In this document: one piece after another, positions 32,240 through 39,536 of the stretch
How positions within the stretch are numbered: the first letter of the stretch is position 1
Layout of the letters: every line of letters starts with the position of its first letter
From: Methylobacterium ajmalii
GTDB taxonomy: Bacteria; Pseudomonadota; Alphaproteobacteria; Rhizobiales; Beijerinckiaceae
NCBI RefSeq assembly: GCF_016613415.1
Contig: NZ_JACWCT010000122.1
Span: 1 to 39,601, forward strand
Direction of reading: 5' to 3'
DNA length: 39,601 bases
Translations under genes and position numbers: made by a program
The notes under the pieces: generated by a model
What the model saw: the letters and a program-made list of their open reading frames with translations, nothing else
Databases searched by the model: none
Told to the model about the DNA's origin: nothing

Positions 32240-32578
32240 ATGGATTGGGGAGCCGCGGCCTACCGGGCGCGCCGTCTCATCGCGGCGCGCAAGCGCATCG
32301 TCCCGGAGCCGCATTCCCTGGCGCTGATCGACTTCCTGGCCGAGCGCGGCACCGTCACGGCGGCCGAGCTGCGGGAGCACGGCCCGCCGGACGCCGCCGC
32401 CATCCTCGGCCACGTCACGACCGCCATCCACGGCAGGGCGCACCTGCCGGCGGCGAACGCCTGGTACCGGCGCGACGAGGCGGGCACCGGCTACGTGGTC
32501 GATCCCGGCTTCGCCGTCGCCTGGAGGGGCGCGCGCGCCTGCGAGGGACCGACGCCCGCGGGCCACGATCCCGGATGA
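32240..32578 (+). CDS. Hypothetical protein, possible winged-helix
   Basis: 112 residues, AAGGAGGAG 9-17 bases upstream. The core (PHSLALIDFLAERGTVTAAE, then HVTTAIHGRAH and a YVVDPGF strand) reads like a helix-turn-helix followed by a wing, so DNA binding is possible. It is also rich in Ala and Arg, which weakens the reading. Starts 70 bases after the SpoIIAA-like gene on the same strand. Family not recognised. Confidence 0.5.
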   Translation: MDWGAAAYRARRLIAARKRIVPEPHSLALIDFLAERGTVTAAELREHGPPDAAAILGHVTTAIHGRAHLPAANAWYRRDEAGTGYVVDPGFAVAWRGARACEGPTPAGHDPG

Positions 32579-32652
32579 GCGCGCGGCGATCTGCCCCCCG
32601 GCAGAGGCGCCGCCCGGGCCCTATCTGCCCTTCCCCGACGATGGAGGTGACG

Positions 32653-32823
32653 ATGCCCGACCCGAAGCCCATGCCCGCGGGCGGTCCGATCGACCGACAG
32701 AACCGCGACCTGGACGCCACCGAAGGCGACAGCCTGGTCGACGGCCGCCTCGATCCCGACGCGCAATCGCCCGCCGACGAGGACTCGAAACCCTTCGACC
32801 CGAAGGAGAACGACCCGTCCTGA
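32653..32823 (+). CDS. Small acidic disordered protein
   Basis: 56 residues, strongly preceded by GGAGGTGA, which decides this ATG over the one at 32641. It is rich in Asp, Pro and Glu (for example DGRLDPDAQSPADEDSKPFD) with no hydrophobic core, so it is probably disordered. The excellent ribosome site argues that it is real. Function unknown; small acidic stress-type proteins are a possible comparison. Confidence 0.55.
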   Translation: MPDPKPMPAGGPIDRQNRDLDATEGDSLVDGRLDPDAQSPADEDSKPFDPKENDPS

Positions 32824-32948
32824 CGGGCGGGGAGGGGAGCCGATACGCAACGCGGCTCCCGGACACTTTGCCGGCCGGTGGTGAACGAACCGTCAAGGCG
32901 TCGCCGGGAGCGTCGAGCCCGGCGCAGGATCCCGAGGCTCCACCGTCG

Positions 32949-33323
32949 ATGACGCTGCGCGACCAGTACGAGACAGCCGTGCGCGACCTGGCCGAGCGCG
33001 CGGCCGCGATGCGGCGCGACGGCCTTTCGGCCGAGACGATCGCGCGCGCGATGCATGCCGAGCGCCGGCGCCTAGCCGTCCATTACAAGGCGCTGACCCC
33101 GGAGCCGCACCGGACCGTCATCGCCGAGCGGACGATCCGGGTCTACGGCAACCCGGAGGGGCCGACGATCGCGTTCCTGCGGGAGCAGGGCCGGACCTGG
33201 GAGGCGATCGTCGAGAGCGCAACGCGGCCGGGCCCGTCCGTCGTCCCGACGGGTGACCGGGGGGCCGACCCGACGGCGCGACTGGGCGAGGCGTCACCGG
33301 AGGGTGAGCCCGAGGGGGCGTGA
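32949..33323 (+). CDS. Hypothetical protein with helical N-terminus
   Basis: 124 residues. The first half (LRDQYETAVRDLAERAAAMR, then GLSAETIARAMHAERRRLAV) is helical and contains a possible helix-turn-helix (LSAETIARAMHAERR). The middle (TIRVYGNPEGPTIAFLREQG, then TWEAIVESATRPG) again looks like a small DNA-binding or bundle unit, while the last 30 residues are low-complexity. The start is uncertain: no strong Shine-Dalgarno sequence precedes 32949, and the frame is open up to 32868. Family not recognised. Confidence 0.55.
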   Translation: MTLRDQYETAVRDLAERAAAMRRDGLSAETIARAMHAERRRLAVHYKALTPEPHRTVIAERTIRVYGNPEGPTIAFLREQGRTWEAIVESATRPGPSVVPTGDRGADPTARLGEASPEGEPEGA

Positions 33324-33748
33324 GGCCACCGCCCGTCCTGTCCGCCCGTTCTGCCAACCGTGGCTCGTCGCGGTCATCGCCGGCCCGCAGGCGCCGTCGT
33401 CACGGCCGGTGGCGTCAGCGTCCCCCCTCCGCTCGGCCGGCATATCCGCACTCGACCAAGGCTTTTCCGGCATCCTGCGCGATGCCGCGCGGATCGTCGA
33501 CGAGGATGCCTGGCGGCGGGAGATCGGTCGTGATCCGCAGATGTCGAGCGCCGCCGGTCCCGACGACCCGGCGGTCGCCGCCCACCGCGAGGCGTTGCGG
33601 ACGGCCTCGAACCGGGCTCCCCAGAGCCTCAGGTGCCGACACGCCCCTCGACGAGGCGGTCTCGCCCGCAAGGGCGGCCGGATCGGCCGCCCGGACTTTT
33701 GCACGGCTGCCCCCCCTGAGAGCGGGGGGGCGGCCGCGGCGCGGAGCC
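33324..33748. other. 425-base region without a called gene
   Basis: A plus-strand frame crosses it (33253-33981), with a stretch ISALDQGFSGILRDAARIVD that could be a protein fragment, but it has no start signal and runs into Arg/Pro shadow over mucR. A perfect hairpin GGGCGGCCG-GAT-CGGCCGCCC lies at 33672-33692, followed by GGACTTTT. It may terminate plus-strand transcription arriving from 32949-33323. Confidence 0.5.
33672..33700 (+). terminator. Candidate terminator
   Basis: Nine-base perfect stem with a GAT loop followed by GGACTTTT. The short T-run makes it a moderate candidate. It faces the mucR 3' end and could shield it from read-through. Confidence 0.4.
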
Positions 33749-34249
33749 TCAGGCTTCGGTCTTCCTCGGCCGGCCGCGGCGCGCGGGGGCCGGGGCCGGC
33801 TCGGGCGCCGCCTCGGCTTCCGCCCGCTGCGCCGCCGCGCGCTCGCGCCGGATCTGGCCCAGGCCGAGGCTCTTTGCCAGCTCGGAGCGCTGGGCGGCGT
33901 AGTTCGCCGCCACCATCGGGTAGTCGAAGGGCAGGCCGAACTTCTGGCGGTACTCGTCCGGCGTGTAGCCGCGAGTGGTGAGGTGCCGCTTCAGGCTCTT
34001 GTACGGCTTGCCGTCGAGGAAGCTCGTGATGTGGTCCGGCGTCACGGACTTACGGACCTGCGCCGCGGTCACCTTGTGGTCCTCCTCCGGGACGGCGGCG
34101 GCTTGGCCGAGTCCGGTCAGCGACGCGTGCACGGCGGCGATCAGGTCGGGCAGGTCGGCCGCCCGCACGTTGTTGTTCGACACGTAGGCGCCGACGATGT
34201 CGCTCGTCAGCGCCACGAACGGCGAGGAGGCGGGGGTCGCGTTGTCCAT
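33749..34249 (-). CDS. MucR-family regulator lacking zinc ligands, with AT-hook tail
   Basis: 166 residues. The core DGKPYKSLKRHLTTRGYTPDEY (beginning at 79) is the MucR/Ros signature, and the N-terminal LTSDIVGAYVSNNNV is also typical. Canonical members have a Cys2His2 finger in which cysteines precede GK-FKSLKRHL and a second His follows. Here the cysteine positions read TSFLDG and the second His is Arg (R93); only H89 remains. The C-terminus carries RRGRPRK (157-163), an AT-hook. MucR proteins bind AT-rich, T-A-step DNA and act as H-NS-like silencers of envelope, motility and virulence or symbiosis genes. Confidence 0.85.
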   Translation of the reverse strand: MDNATPASSPFVALTSDIVGAYVSNNNVRAADLPDLIAAVHASLTGLGQAAAVPEEDHKVTAAQVRKSVTPDHITSFLDGKPYKSLKRHLTTRGYTPDEYRQKFGLPFDYPMVAANYAAQRSELAKSLGLGQIRRERAAAQRAEAEAAPEPAPAPARRGRPRKTEA

Positions 34250-34380
34250 GATTTTATTCCGTTTTACGAGCCTCCCCCGTGATGGACATCAGTCGTTGCA
34301 AGGTCAATTGGGACAGTTGAAATGATTGCGCATAAACCCACCGGTTTCGTGGCCGGTGGGGTGCGCATTCGGACGCAGCG

Positions 34381-34644
34381 TCAGACCTCGTCGGGGGCGG
34401 AACCGGCCCGGTGCAGCGAGCCCCGCGCCAGGGTGATCGCCGCGGCCACCACCTCCGGGTCGCCGACCTCGTGGGCGAGGATCAGCACCAGGCGGGCGTT
34501 GAGCGCCGCGCTGTCGTCGTCGCCGAGGCCCCGATGGGCGCGGATCAGGCTCTCGTAGACGCCGTCCGCGCCGCCGGAGAAGCCGTTGTCCCGCCTCAGC
34601 CTCGCCGTCGCCCCGGGCTCCCGTGTCATCGTCTCCCCCGTCAT
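34381..34644 (-). CDS. DUF2783 family protein
   Basis: 87 residues. The core YESLIRAHRGLGDDDSAAL, then NARLVLILAHEVGDPEVV is the DUF2783 pattern. The start overlaps the stop of the monooxygenase gene (ATGA), as expected for this family, which is encoded next to FAD-dependent hydroxylases. It is probably a small subunit or regulator of the hydroxylase. ATG 34629 is an alternative start, but the overlap favours 34644. Confidence 0.75.
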   Translation of the reverse strand: MTGETMTREPGATARLRRDNGFSGGADGVYESLIRAHRGLGDDDSAALNARLVLILAHEVGDPEVVAAAITLARGSLHRAGSAPDEV

Positions 34645-36296
34645 GCGGCCCTCCCCACGGACGCGTCCGGCCGGCCGCCGGCGCGGGCCAGCGCGTCGGC
34701 GATGCGCGCGGGCTCGAGGCCCGCGAAGCGGGCCGCCACGTGGGCATCGGGGCGGATCAGGAAGGCGGTGCCGGGCGCAGCCCCGTAGCGGCGCGCCGCC
34801 AGCCCTTCGGCGTCGTGCAGTACCGCGACCCCCGGCGGACCGTGCGCCCCGGCGCCCGCGGTGACGACGACGACTGCGAGCCCCGGCGCGAGCCCGGCCA
34901 GCCGGCCGGGATCGGGCACCCCGTCGGCGAAGACCAGCAGGGTGAACGGCCCCCCGAGCCGGTCGAGCAGCCAGCCCGCCCGGCCGGCCGCGTCGACGAC
35001 GGGAGCGTCGGCGCAAGGGTCGCCGGGCCGCAGCCCGTCCGGGGGCGGGGAGGGGTCCGGCGTCTGCAGCGACAGGCCGGCGAGGCTGCAGGGCCGCGAC
35101 AGGCGCCCGGCATTGAGCAGCAGGCGCGCGAAGGGCGCCTCGGCGGCGAGGTCCAGCACCCCATCGCGAAAATGCCGCTCGGCCCTCGTCTTCGGCGTCA
35201 TGAAGGTGGTGGTGCGGCTCGAGTTCAGGATGTTCTCGTCGGCGGCGCGCCCGCGCTCCTCGTCGTAGGTCGCGATCAGGCTCTCGGGCGCGGCGCCCTG
35301 CAGGACCAGGGCCAGCTTCCAGCACAGGTTGTCGGCGTCCTGGATGCCGCCGTTGCCGCCCCGCGCCCCGAACGGGCTGACCACGTGGGCGCTGTCGCCG
35401 ACGAACACCACGCGCCCGTGCACGAAGCGTGCGAGCCGGGCGCAGCGGAAGGCGTAGACCGAGCACCATTCGAGGCTGACGGGCGTCTCCTCGCCGACGA
35501 TCGCGCGGATGCGCGGCATCACCCGCTCGGGGGTCCGCTCCAGCTCCGGGTCGGCGTCGGGGCCGAGCTGGAAGTCGATCCGGAAGACGTCGTCGGGCTG
35601 GCGGTGCAGGAGGGCGCTCTGTCCGGCATGGAAGGTCGGCGCGAACCAGAACAGGCGCTCGGCCGGAAAATCCGCGCTCATCCGCACGTCGGCGATGAGG
35701 AAGCGCTCCTCGAAGCGCTGGCCGGGAAACGGCAGGCCCATCCGGGTCCGGGTCGGGGAGCGCGCGCCGTCGGCGGCCAGCACCCACTCGGCCTCGACGA
35801 CCCGCTCGCCCTCCGGCGTCGCCACGGTCAGGCTCACGCCCTGCCCGTCCTGATCGAGGCCGGTCACCGCGTGGTTCCAGCGCAGGTCGATCAGCTCCGG
35901 GAAGTCCCGGGCGCGGTCGATCAGGTACTCCTCGACATAGTATTGCTGCAGGTTGACGAAGGCCGGGCGGCGGTGGCCGCTCTCGGGCAGCAGGTCGAAG
36001 CGGTAGAGCTCGCGGTCGCCCCGGAAGACGCGGCCTGCGCTCCAGGTCACGCCCTTGTCGACCATCCGCTGGCCGATTCCGAGCCGGTCCCAGATCTCGA
36101 GGGTGCGCTTGGCCCAGCAGATCGCCCGGCTGCCGGTCGCGACCGTGTCGTCCTCGTCGAGTACCGTCACCGGGATGCCCCGGCTCGCGAGGTCGATGGC
36201 GCAGGTGAGGCCGACCGGGCCGGCGCCGATCACCACGACCGGCCGGCGGCCGGCCGCACCGGGAGGCACGGGGCGGGGAGGGGGCGTCATCGGCAT
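34641..36296 (-). CDS. FAD-dependent aromatic monooxygenase (MhpA/PheA-like)
   Basis: 551 residues. GAGPVG at 24-29 binds the FAD ADP part; the second FAD motif GDSAHVVSPFGARGGNGGIQ lies at about 308-327. The C-terminal ~150 residues (from about 400) form the thioredoxin-like domain of the phenol hydroxylase/3-hydroxyphenylpropionate hydroxylase group. The reaction is probably NAD(P)H- and O2-dependent ring hydroxylation of a phenolic or benzoate-type compound; the substrate is unknown. It forms an operon with DUF2783 downstream and MBL-fold hydrolase upstream. Confidence 0.85.
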   Translation of the reverse strand: MPMTPPPRPVPPGAAGRRPVVVIGAGPVGLTCAIDLASRGIPVTVLDEDDTVATGSRAICWAKRTLEIWDRLGIGQRMVDKGVTWSAGRVFRGDRELYRFDLLPESGHRRPAFVNLQQYYVEEYLIDRARDFPELIDLRWNHAVTGLDQDGQGVSLTVATPEGERVVEAEWVLAADGARSPTRTRMGLPFPGQRFEERFLIADVRMSADFPAERLFWFAPTFHAGQSALLHRQPDDVFRIDFQLGPDADPELERTPERVMPRIRAIVGEETPVSLEWCSVYAFRCARLARFVHGRVVFVGDSAHVVSPFGARGGNGGIQDADNLCWKLALVLQGAAPESLIATYDEERGRAADENILNSSRTTTFMTPKTRAERHFRDGVLDLAAEAPFARLLLNAGRLSRPCSLAGLSLQTPDPSPPPDGLRPGDPCADAPVVDAAGRAGWLLDRLGGPFTLLVFADGVPDPGRLAGLAPGLAVVVVTAGAGAHGPPGVAVLHDAEGLAARRYGAAPGTAFLIRPDAHVAARFAGLEPARIADALARAGGRPDASVGRAA

Positions 36297-36369
36297 CGTC
36301 CCTGTCGGCGTTTCCTGGTGGGAAGGGCGCGCCCGGCCGGGTCGGGGCGGCGTCCCCGGTCGTCGCGGG

Positions 36370-37323
36370 TCAGCCCTCGAGGGCCCGCCACATCTCGATG
36401 TCGCGCTCGGCGGTCCAGATCCGCGGCGTGTCGAGGCCCTGCGCCTCGTCGTAGGCGCGGCTGACGCAGAACGGCATGCAATGCTCGAAGATGACCCAGT
36501 GGCCGTAGCGCGGCCGCATCTCGGTCATCGCCCGGGCATAGACCGTCTTGAGGTCGTGCCCGGCGGCGACGCCGTCCCTGGCGATGCCGAACAGGTCGCG
36601 CAGGAAGGCGCGGGTGCCCTCGATTCCCTCGCGGATCTGCTCGGGCGTCGTCAGCGCCTCGCCGCGGCCGGGCACCACCGCCTTGGGGTCGAGCGCCTCC
36701 AGCCGGTCGAGGGTGGCGGGCCAGTCCTGGAAATGGGCGTCCCCGCAATACGGGGTGGCGCCGGACTCGACGAGGTCGCCGGAGAACAGCACCTCCTCCT
36801 TCGGCAGCCACGCGATGGTGTCGCCGGCGGTGTGGCCGCGCCCGGCATGGATGATCCGCACCTCGCGCGCGCCGAGCCACAGGGTCATCTCGCTCCGGAA
36901 GGTCACGGTCGGCCAGGTCAGGCCCGGAATCTCCTCGCGCCCCCGGAACAGCCGCGGGAAGCGCTGGATCTCCGACTCCATGTCCTGCCGCCCGCGCTCG
37001 ACGATCATCGCCCGGGCGGCGTCGCTGGCGATGACGTTGACCCGGTCGGGGTAGCCGGCGACGCCGAGCACCCGCACGGCGTGATAATGGGTCAGCAGGA
37101 TGTGGCGGATCGGCTTGTCGGTGACCTCGCGGACCTTCGCCACCAGGTCCCCGGCCATGCGGGGCGTGGCGCGGGCATCGATCACCAGCACCGAATCGTC
37201 GCCGACGACCACGCCCGAATTGGGGTCGCCCTCGGCGGTGAGGGCGTAGACGCCCGGGGCCAGCTCCGAGAAGGTCTCCCGCTTCTCGACGAGGTCGGCC
37301 TGGCTGGCGAAACCCTTGCTCAT
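36370..37323 (-). CDS. MBL-fold metallo-hydrolase with changed metal motif
   Basis: 317 residues. Metallo-beta-lactamase fold: VVVGDDSVLVIDARATPRMA, then LLTHYHAVRVLG, AGRGHTAGD (H164) and LFSGDLVE (D183). The canonical HxHxDH motif reads H79-Y-H81-A-V-R84, so the Asp and third His for the second metal site are lost. It may be mononuclear or non-classical. It lies 73 bases upstream of the monooxygenase and is probably a ring-cleavage product hydrolase or lactonase of the same aromatic pathway. The operon promoter lies at 37438-37467. Confidence 0.82.
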   Translation of the reverse strand: MSKGFASQADLVEKRETFSELAPGVYALTAEGDPNSGVVVGDDSVLVIDARATPRMAGDLVAKVREVTDKPIRHILLTHYHAVRVLGVAGYPDRVNVIASDAARAMIVERGRQDMESEIQRFPRLFRGREEIPGLTWPTVTFRSEMTLWLGAREVRIIHAGRGHTAGDTIAWLPKEEVLFSGDLVESGATPYCGDAHFQDWPATLDRLEALDPKAVVPGRGEALTTPEQIREGIEGTRAFLRDLFGIARDGVAAGHDLKTVYARAMTEMRPRYGHWVIFEHCMPFCVSRAYDEAQGLDTPRIWTAERDIEMWRALEG

Positions 37324-37885
37324 CTCTGGTCGTCCTCCCCGCGCGGTCCGGCGCGGGAGGACACGGCCGGGAGCCTTCGCGTCGGGCGCCGCCGGCCGAG
37401 CCCCGCCGCGGCGGCCGTGCTCGTCATGCTTGAGTCCAGGCTATTCAGTTGCGTGTGCAACCGTCAAGGCCGGCCGTGGAGGGCGACGCCTGTGGCAGGG
37501 GCCGCGGTCATCCGGCGCTAACGTCGCCGATCGCCTGTCCTGCGCCTGCGCCGCGCATCTCCGCGCCCCGATCCTGCTCGGGGGCGCGATGTCGCTCGTA
37601 CGGATTTGGCCGCGACGCCGTCACATCCCGACCGGCACTCGTCTCGACGACTTCGACGGCGCAGGACGAGCCGTAGGCGATCGCCCCGGATTCCGGACAG
37701 CCAAGCTCCTGGAATCCGATGAGGCAGCGGCCACGAGCCCCGCCACGGCGACGGCCGGATGCGCTGCCGTTCGCCTGGCGGCGATGTCTTTCACGGAGTT
37801 CGGTGCGGAGGCATCAGGCCACGTCATGGCCGCATCGTGCCCGGCACGGGTAGCGGTGGGCCGCGCCTGCCCCTATATGGGTGCC
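37324..37885. other. 562-base intergenic region
   Basis: The left part holds the promoter/operator of the MBL-fold operon (37438-37467). The remainder (37470-37885) shows no convincing gene: a long plus-strand frame (37316-38089) is Arg/Ala-rich until it reaches the ATG at 37886. No terminator or RNA gene was recognised. Confidence 0.55.
37438..37467 (-). promoter_or_regulatory. Candidate promoter with embedded palindrome for aromatic operon
   Basis: On the minus strand TTGACG (-35) is followed after 18 bases by TAGCCT (-10, weak). The spacer contains GTTGC-ACAC-GCAAC (37448-37461), an inverted repeat suited to a dimeric repressor or activator. It lies about 115 bases upstream of the MBL-fold start. 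No regulator gene is adjacent. Confidence 0.45.
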
Positions 37886-38089
37886 ATGACTGATAACACG
37901 TCCACTCCCTACACCATCGAAATCTCCCCCATCTCCAAGCCGGCCGGCCAATTCCAATGGGCCATCCGCCGCAACGGCAAGCTGGTCGAGCGGTCCGACC
38001 GCCCGCACCCGACCGAGGCGAAGGCCGAGGCGAGCGCTCTCGCCGCCGTCGAGCGCAGCATGCATTCCTCCGCCAGCGGGCGGTGGTGA
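37886..38089 (+). CDS. Small hypothetical protein
   Basis: 67 residues. YTIEISPISKPAGQFQWAIR, then RNGKLVERSDRPHPTEAKAE reads as three beta strands followed by a helix (AEASALAAVERSMHS), a compact alpha-beta mini-domain. Protein-like composition contrasts with the Arg-rich translation upstream. No clear Shine-Dalgarno sequence; ATG 37877 is an alternative that adds three residues. Function unknown. Confidence 0.6.
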   Translation: MTDNTSTPYTIEISPISKPAGQFQWAIRRNGKLVERSDRPHPTEAKAEASALAAVERSMHSSASGRW

Positions 38090-38177
38090 GCCGTCGCCTC
38101 CCTGATTCCAGTGGCGGGGCGGCATCGCCCCGCCACCCTGCGGCGATCACCGGCTCCTCGCACGAGCGCCCGACGCG

Positions 38178-39215
38178 ATGCCGCCGCTCCCGCCTGATCC
38201 ACCGGCCCTGATCCAGCCTGCCGCGGCACCCTGTGCCGCTGCTACACGGGCCCGCCTCCTGTCGCCGCCGACGGCCGACGAGGCAGAATTCCTTCTCACC
38301 TGCAGCCTGCGCCTCTTCCCTGGTGACCGGGTGCTCAAGCGCATCGTCATCGAGGGCTCGGCCGCCTCCGGCCTCACTCTCGATTGCGCGGGCGCGCGCC
38401 TCGGCCGGCCGGACGAGACGGCGCACCTCGGCTCGTACACGATCGCGATTCGCTCGAAGCCCCCGGCCCGTCCGGGCGAGGGGTGGGACCGCCCCTCCGG
38501 CATCCGGATCCGCGACTGCACGGTGTTCGGCCATGTCCGCATCTGGGGCATGGGCGAGAACGGGCAGGGGCCGCTCGTGCGCGAATCGTCCCACAGCCTC
38601 GGGCACACCGAGCGGGCGCAGGCCGCCGCCCCGACGGACGTGACGATCACCGGCACCTCGATCACGGCCGCGGGACCGATCCCGCTCTATCTCGGGCCGG
38701 GCGTCACCCGCGTCACGCTGCGCGGCTCGAGGCTCGACGGCCGGTCGGTCTCGACGGCCCTCTACCTCGACGCCGAGAGCGCCGAGAACCGCATCGAGGA
38801 CAACGACATCGAGACCGAGACGGCGCGCGAGGCGATCGCCGTCGACGGGTCGGCCCGCAACCGCATCACCGGCAACCGCTTCACCCTGCGCGGGCAAGGC
38901 GGCGTGCGCCTCTACCGCAATTGCGGCGAAGGCGGCACGGTGCGCCACCAGACGCCTTCCGACAACGTCATCACCGACAACGTGTTTCGGACCGGCGGTT
39001 GGTTCGCGGCGGCCGCGATCGTGGTGAACTCGCGCAACGGCTGGCGCCTGACCTGCGGCGAGGATGCCGGATACCCGTTCGGCAGCAGCATCGACAATCG
39101 CGACAACGGCACCGGCAACGTGGTGACGCCCAACACCGTCGAGCGACAGCCGAGAGGGGAGGGGCTCCGAAGCGCGGGTCGGCCCCGTGTTGACAGGGGA
39201 GCCGGCTACCCTTAG
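38178..39215 (+). CDS. Right-handed parallel beta-helix protein
   Basis: 345 residues. The middle and C-terminal parts (about 155-325) consist of repeated coils such as TALYLDAESAENRIEDNDIE, AVDGSARNRITGNRF and PSDNVITDNVF, the NRI-DN pattern of pectate-lyase-like or NosD-like beta-helices. These folds bind or cleave polysaccharides, usually outside the cytoplasm. No good signal peptide is visible from this start (Pro-rich N-terminus, MPPLPPDPPALIQ), so the true N-terminus may differ or be damaged. The last ~25 residues are Arg/Gly-rich and overlap the predicted rrn promoter, so the tail may be a read-through into regulatory DNA. Confidence 0.75.
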   Translation: MPPLPPDPPALIQPAAAPCAAATRARLLSPPTADEAEFLLTCSLRLFPGDRVLKRIVIEGSAASGLTLDCAGARLGRPDETAHLGSYTIAIRSKPPARPGEGWDRPSGIRIRDCTVFGHVRIWGMGENGQGPLVRESSHSLGHTERAQAAAPTDVTITGTSITAAGPIPLYLGPGVTRVTLRGSRLDGRSVSTALYLDAESAENRIEDNDIETETAREAIAVDGSARNRITGNRFTLRGQGGVRLYRNCGEGGTVRHQTPSDNVITDNVFRTGGWFAAAAIVVNSRNGWRLTCGEDAGYPFGSSIDNRDNGTGNVVTPNTVERQPRGEGLRSAGRPRVDRGAGYP

Positions 39216-39218
39216 ACA
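39190..39218 (+). promoter_or_regulatory. Candidate rRNA operon promoter
   Basis: A perfect -35 (TTGACA, 39190-39195), a 17-base spacer and TAGACA (39213-39218, 3 of 6). The first three bases of the -10 are the stop codon of the beta-helix gene. It would give a leader of about 310 bases before 16S. It is the best promoter in the region; the -10 is weak. Confidence 0.5.
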
Positions 39219-39536
39219 GCCGCTCACCGACGAGGCGCCGACGAACTGGCCGCCCCGCCGAACCTCCCCAGAGACGAGCGAGCAAGGGCCAGGGCAACCC
39301 GGCGCTGCTTTTCGTTTCCGAGAAGGTCGAGATCCGGCTTCGACCGGATCGGCTCTTTGACAAGTTCATCTGAGAAAGAGAAGCGTGGACGGCGTCGTCC
39401 CTGCGGGTCGGTTCCTTCGGAACCGGTCGTGAGTAGGATGATGCTGGTCTGACGTTTCGGTGCTCACACGATTTGGCGGAAACGCCGATCGTTCGTGAGC
39501 CTCCGTTTATGTTGTGATCAGCTATGATCAGCTCTT
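39219..39536 (+). promoter_or_regulatory. rRNA operon leader with boxB/boxA-like and processing hairpins
   Basis: Hairpin GATCCGG-CTTCGA-CCGGATC (39331-39350) is boxB-like and is followed by GCTCTTTGACAA (39352-39363), one base different from the E. coli boxA core GCTCTTTAACAA. These direct Nus-dependent antitermination. Two further hairpins follow: CGGTTCC-TTC-GGAACCG (39409-39425) and a long one with a GGCG-GAAA-CGCC tip (39462-39500). A direct repeat TGATCAGCT (39515, 39525) lies just before 16S. Confidence 0.65.

Noticed and set aside
33253..33981. Plus-strand frame between the 124-residue protein and mucR
   Set aside because: No start signal and it continues antisense through mucR; a short protein-like stretch alone is not enough.
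37316..37885. Upstream extension of the 67-residue gene
   Set aside because: Arg/Ala-rich translation with no ribosome site; protein-like sequence begins at the called ATG.
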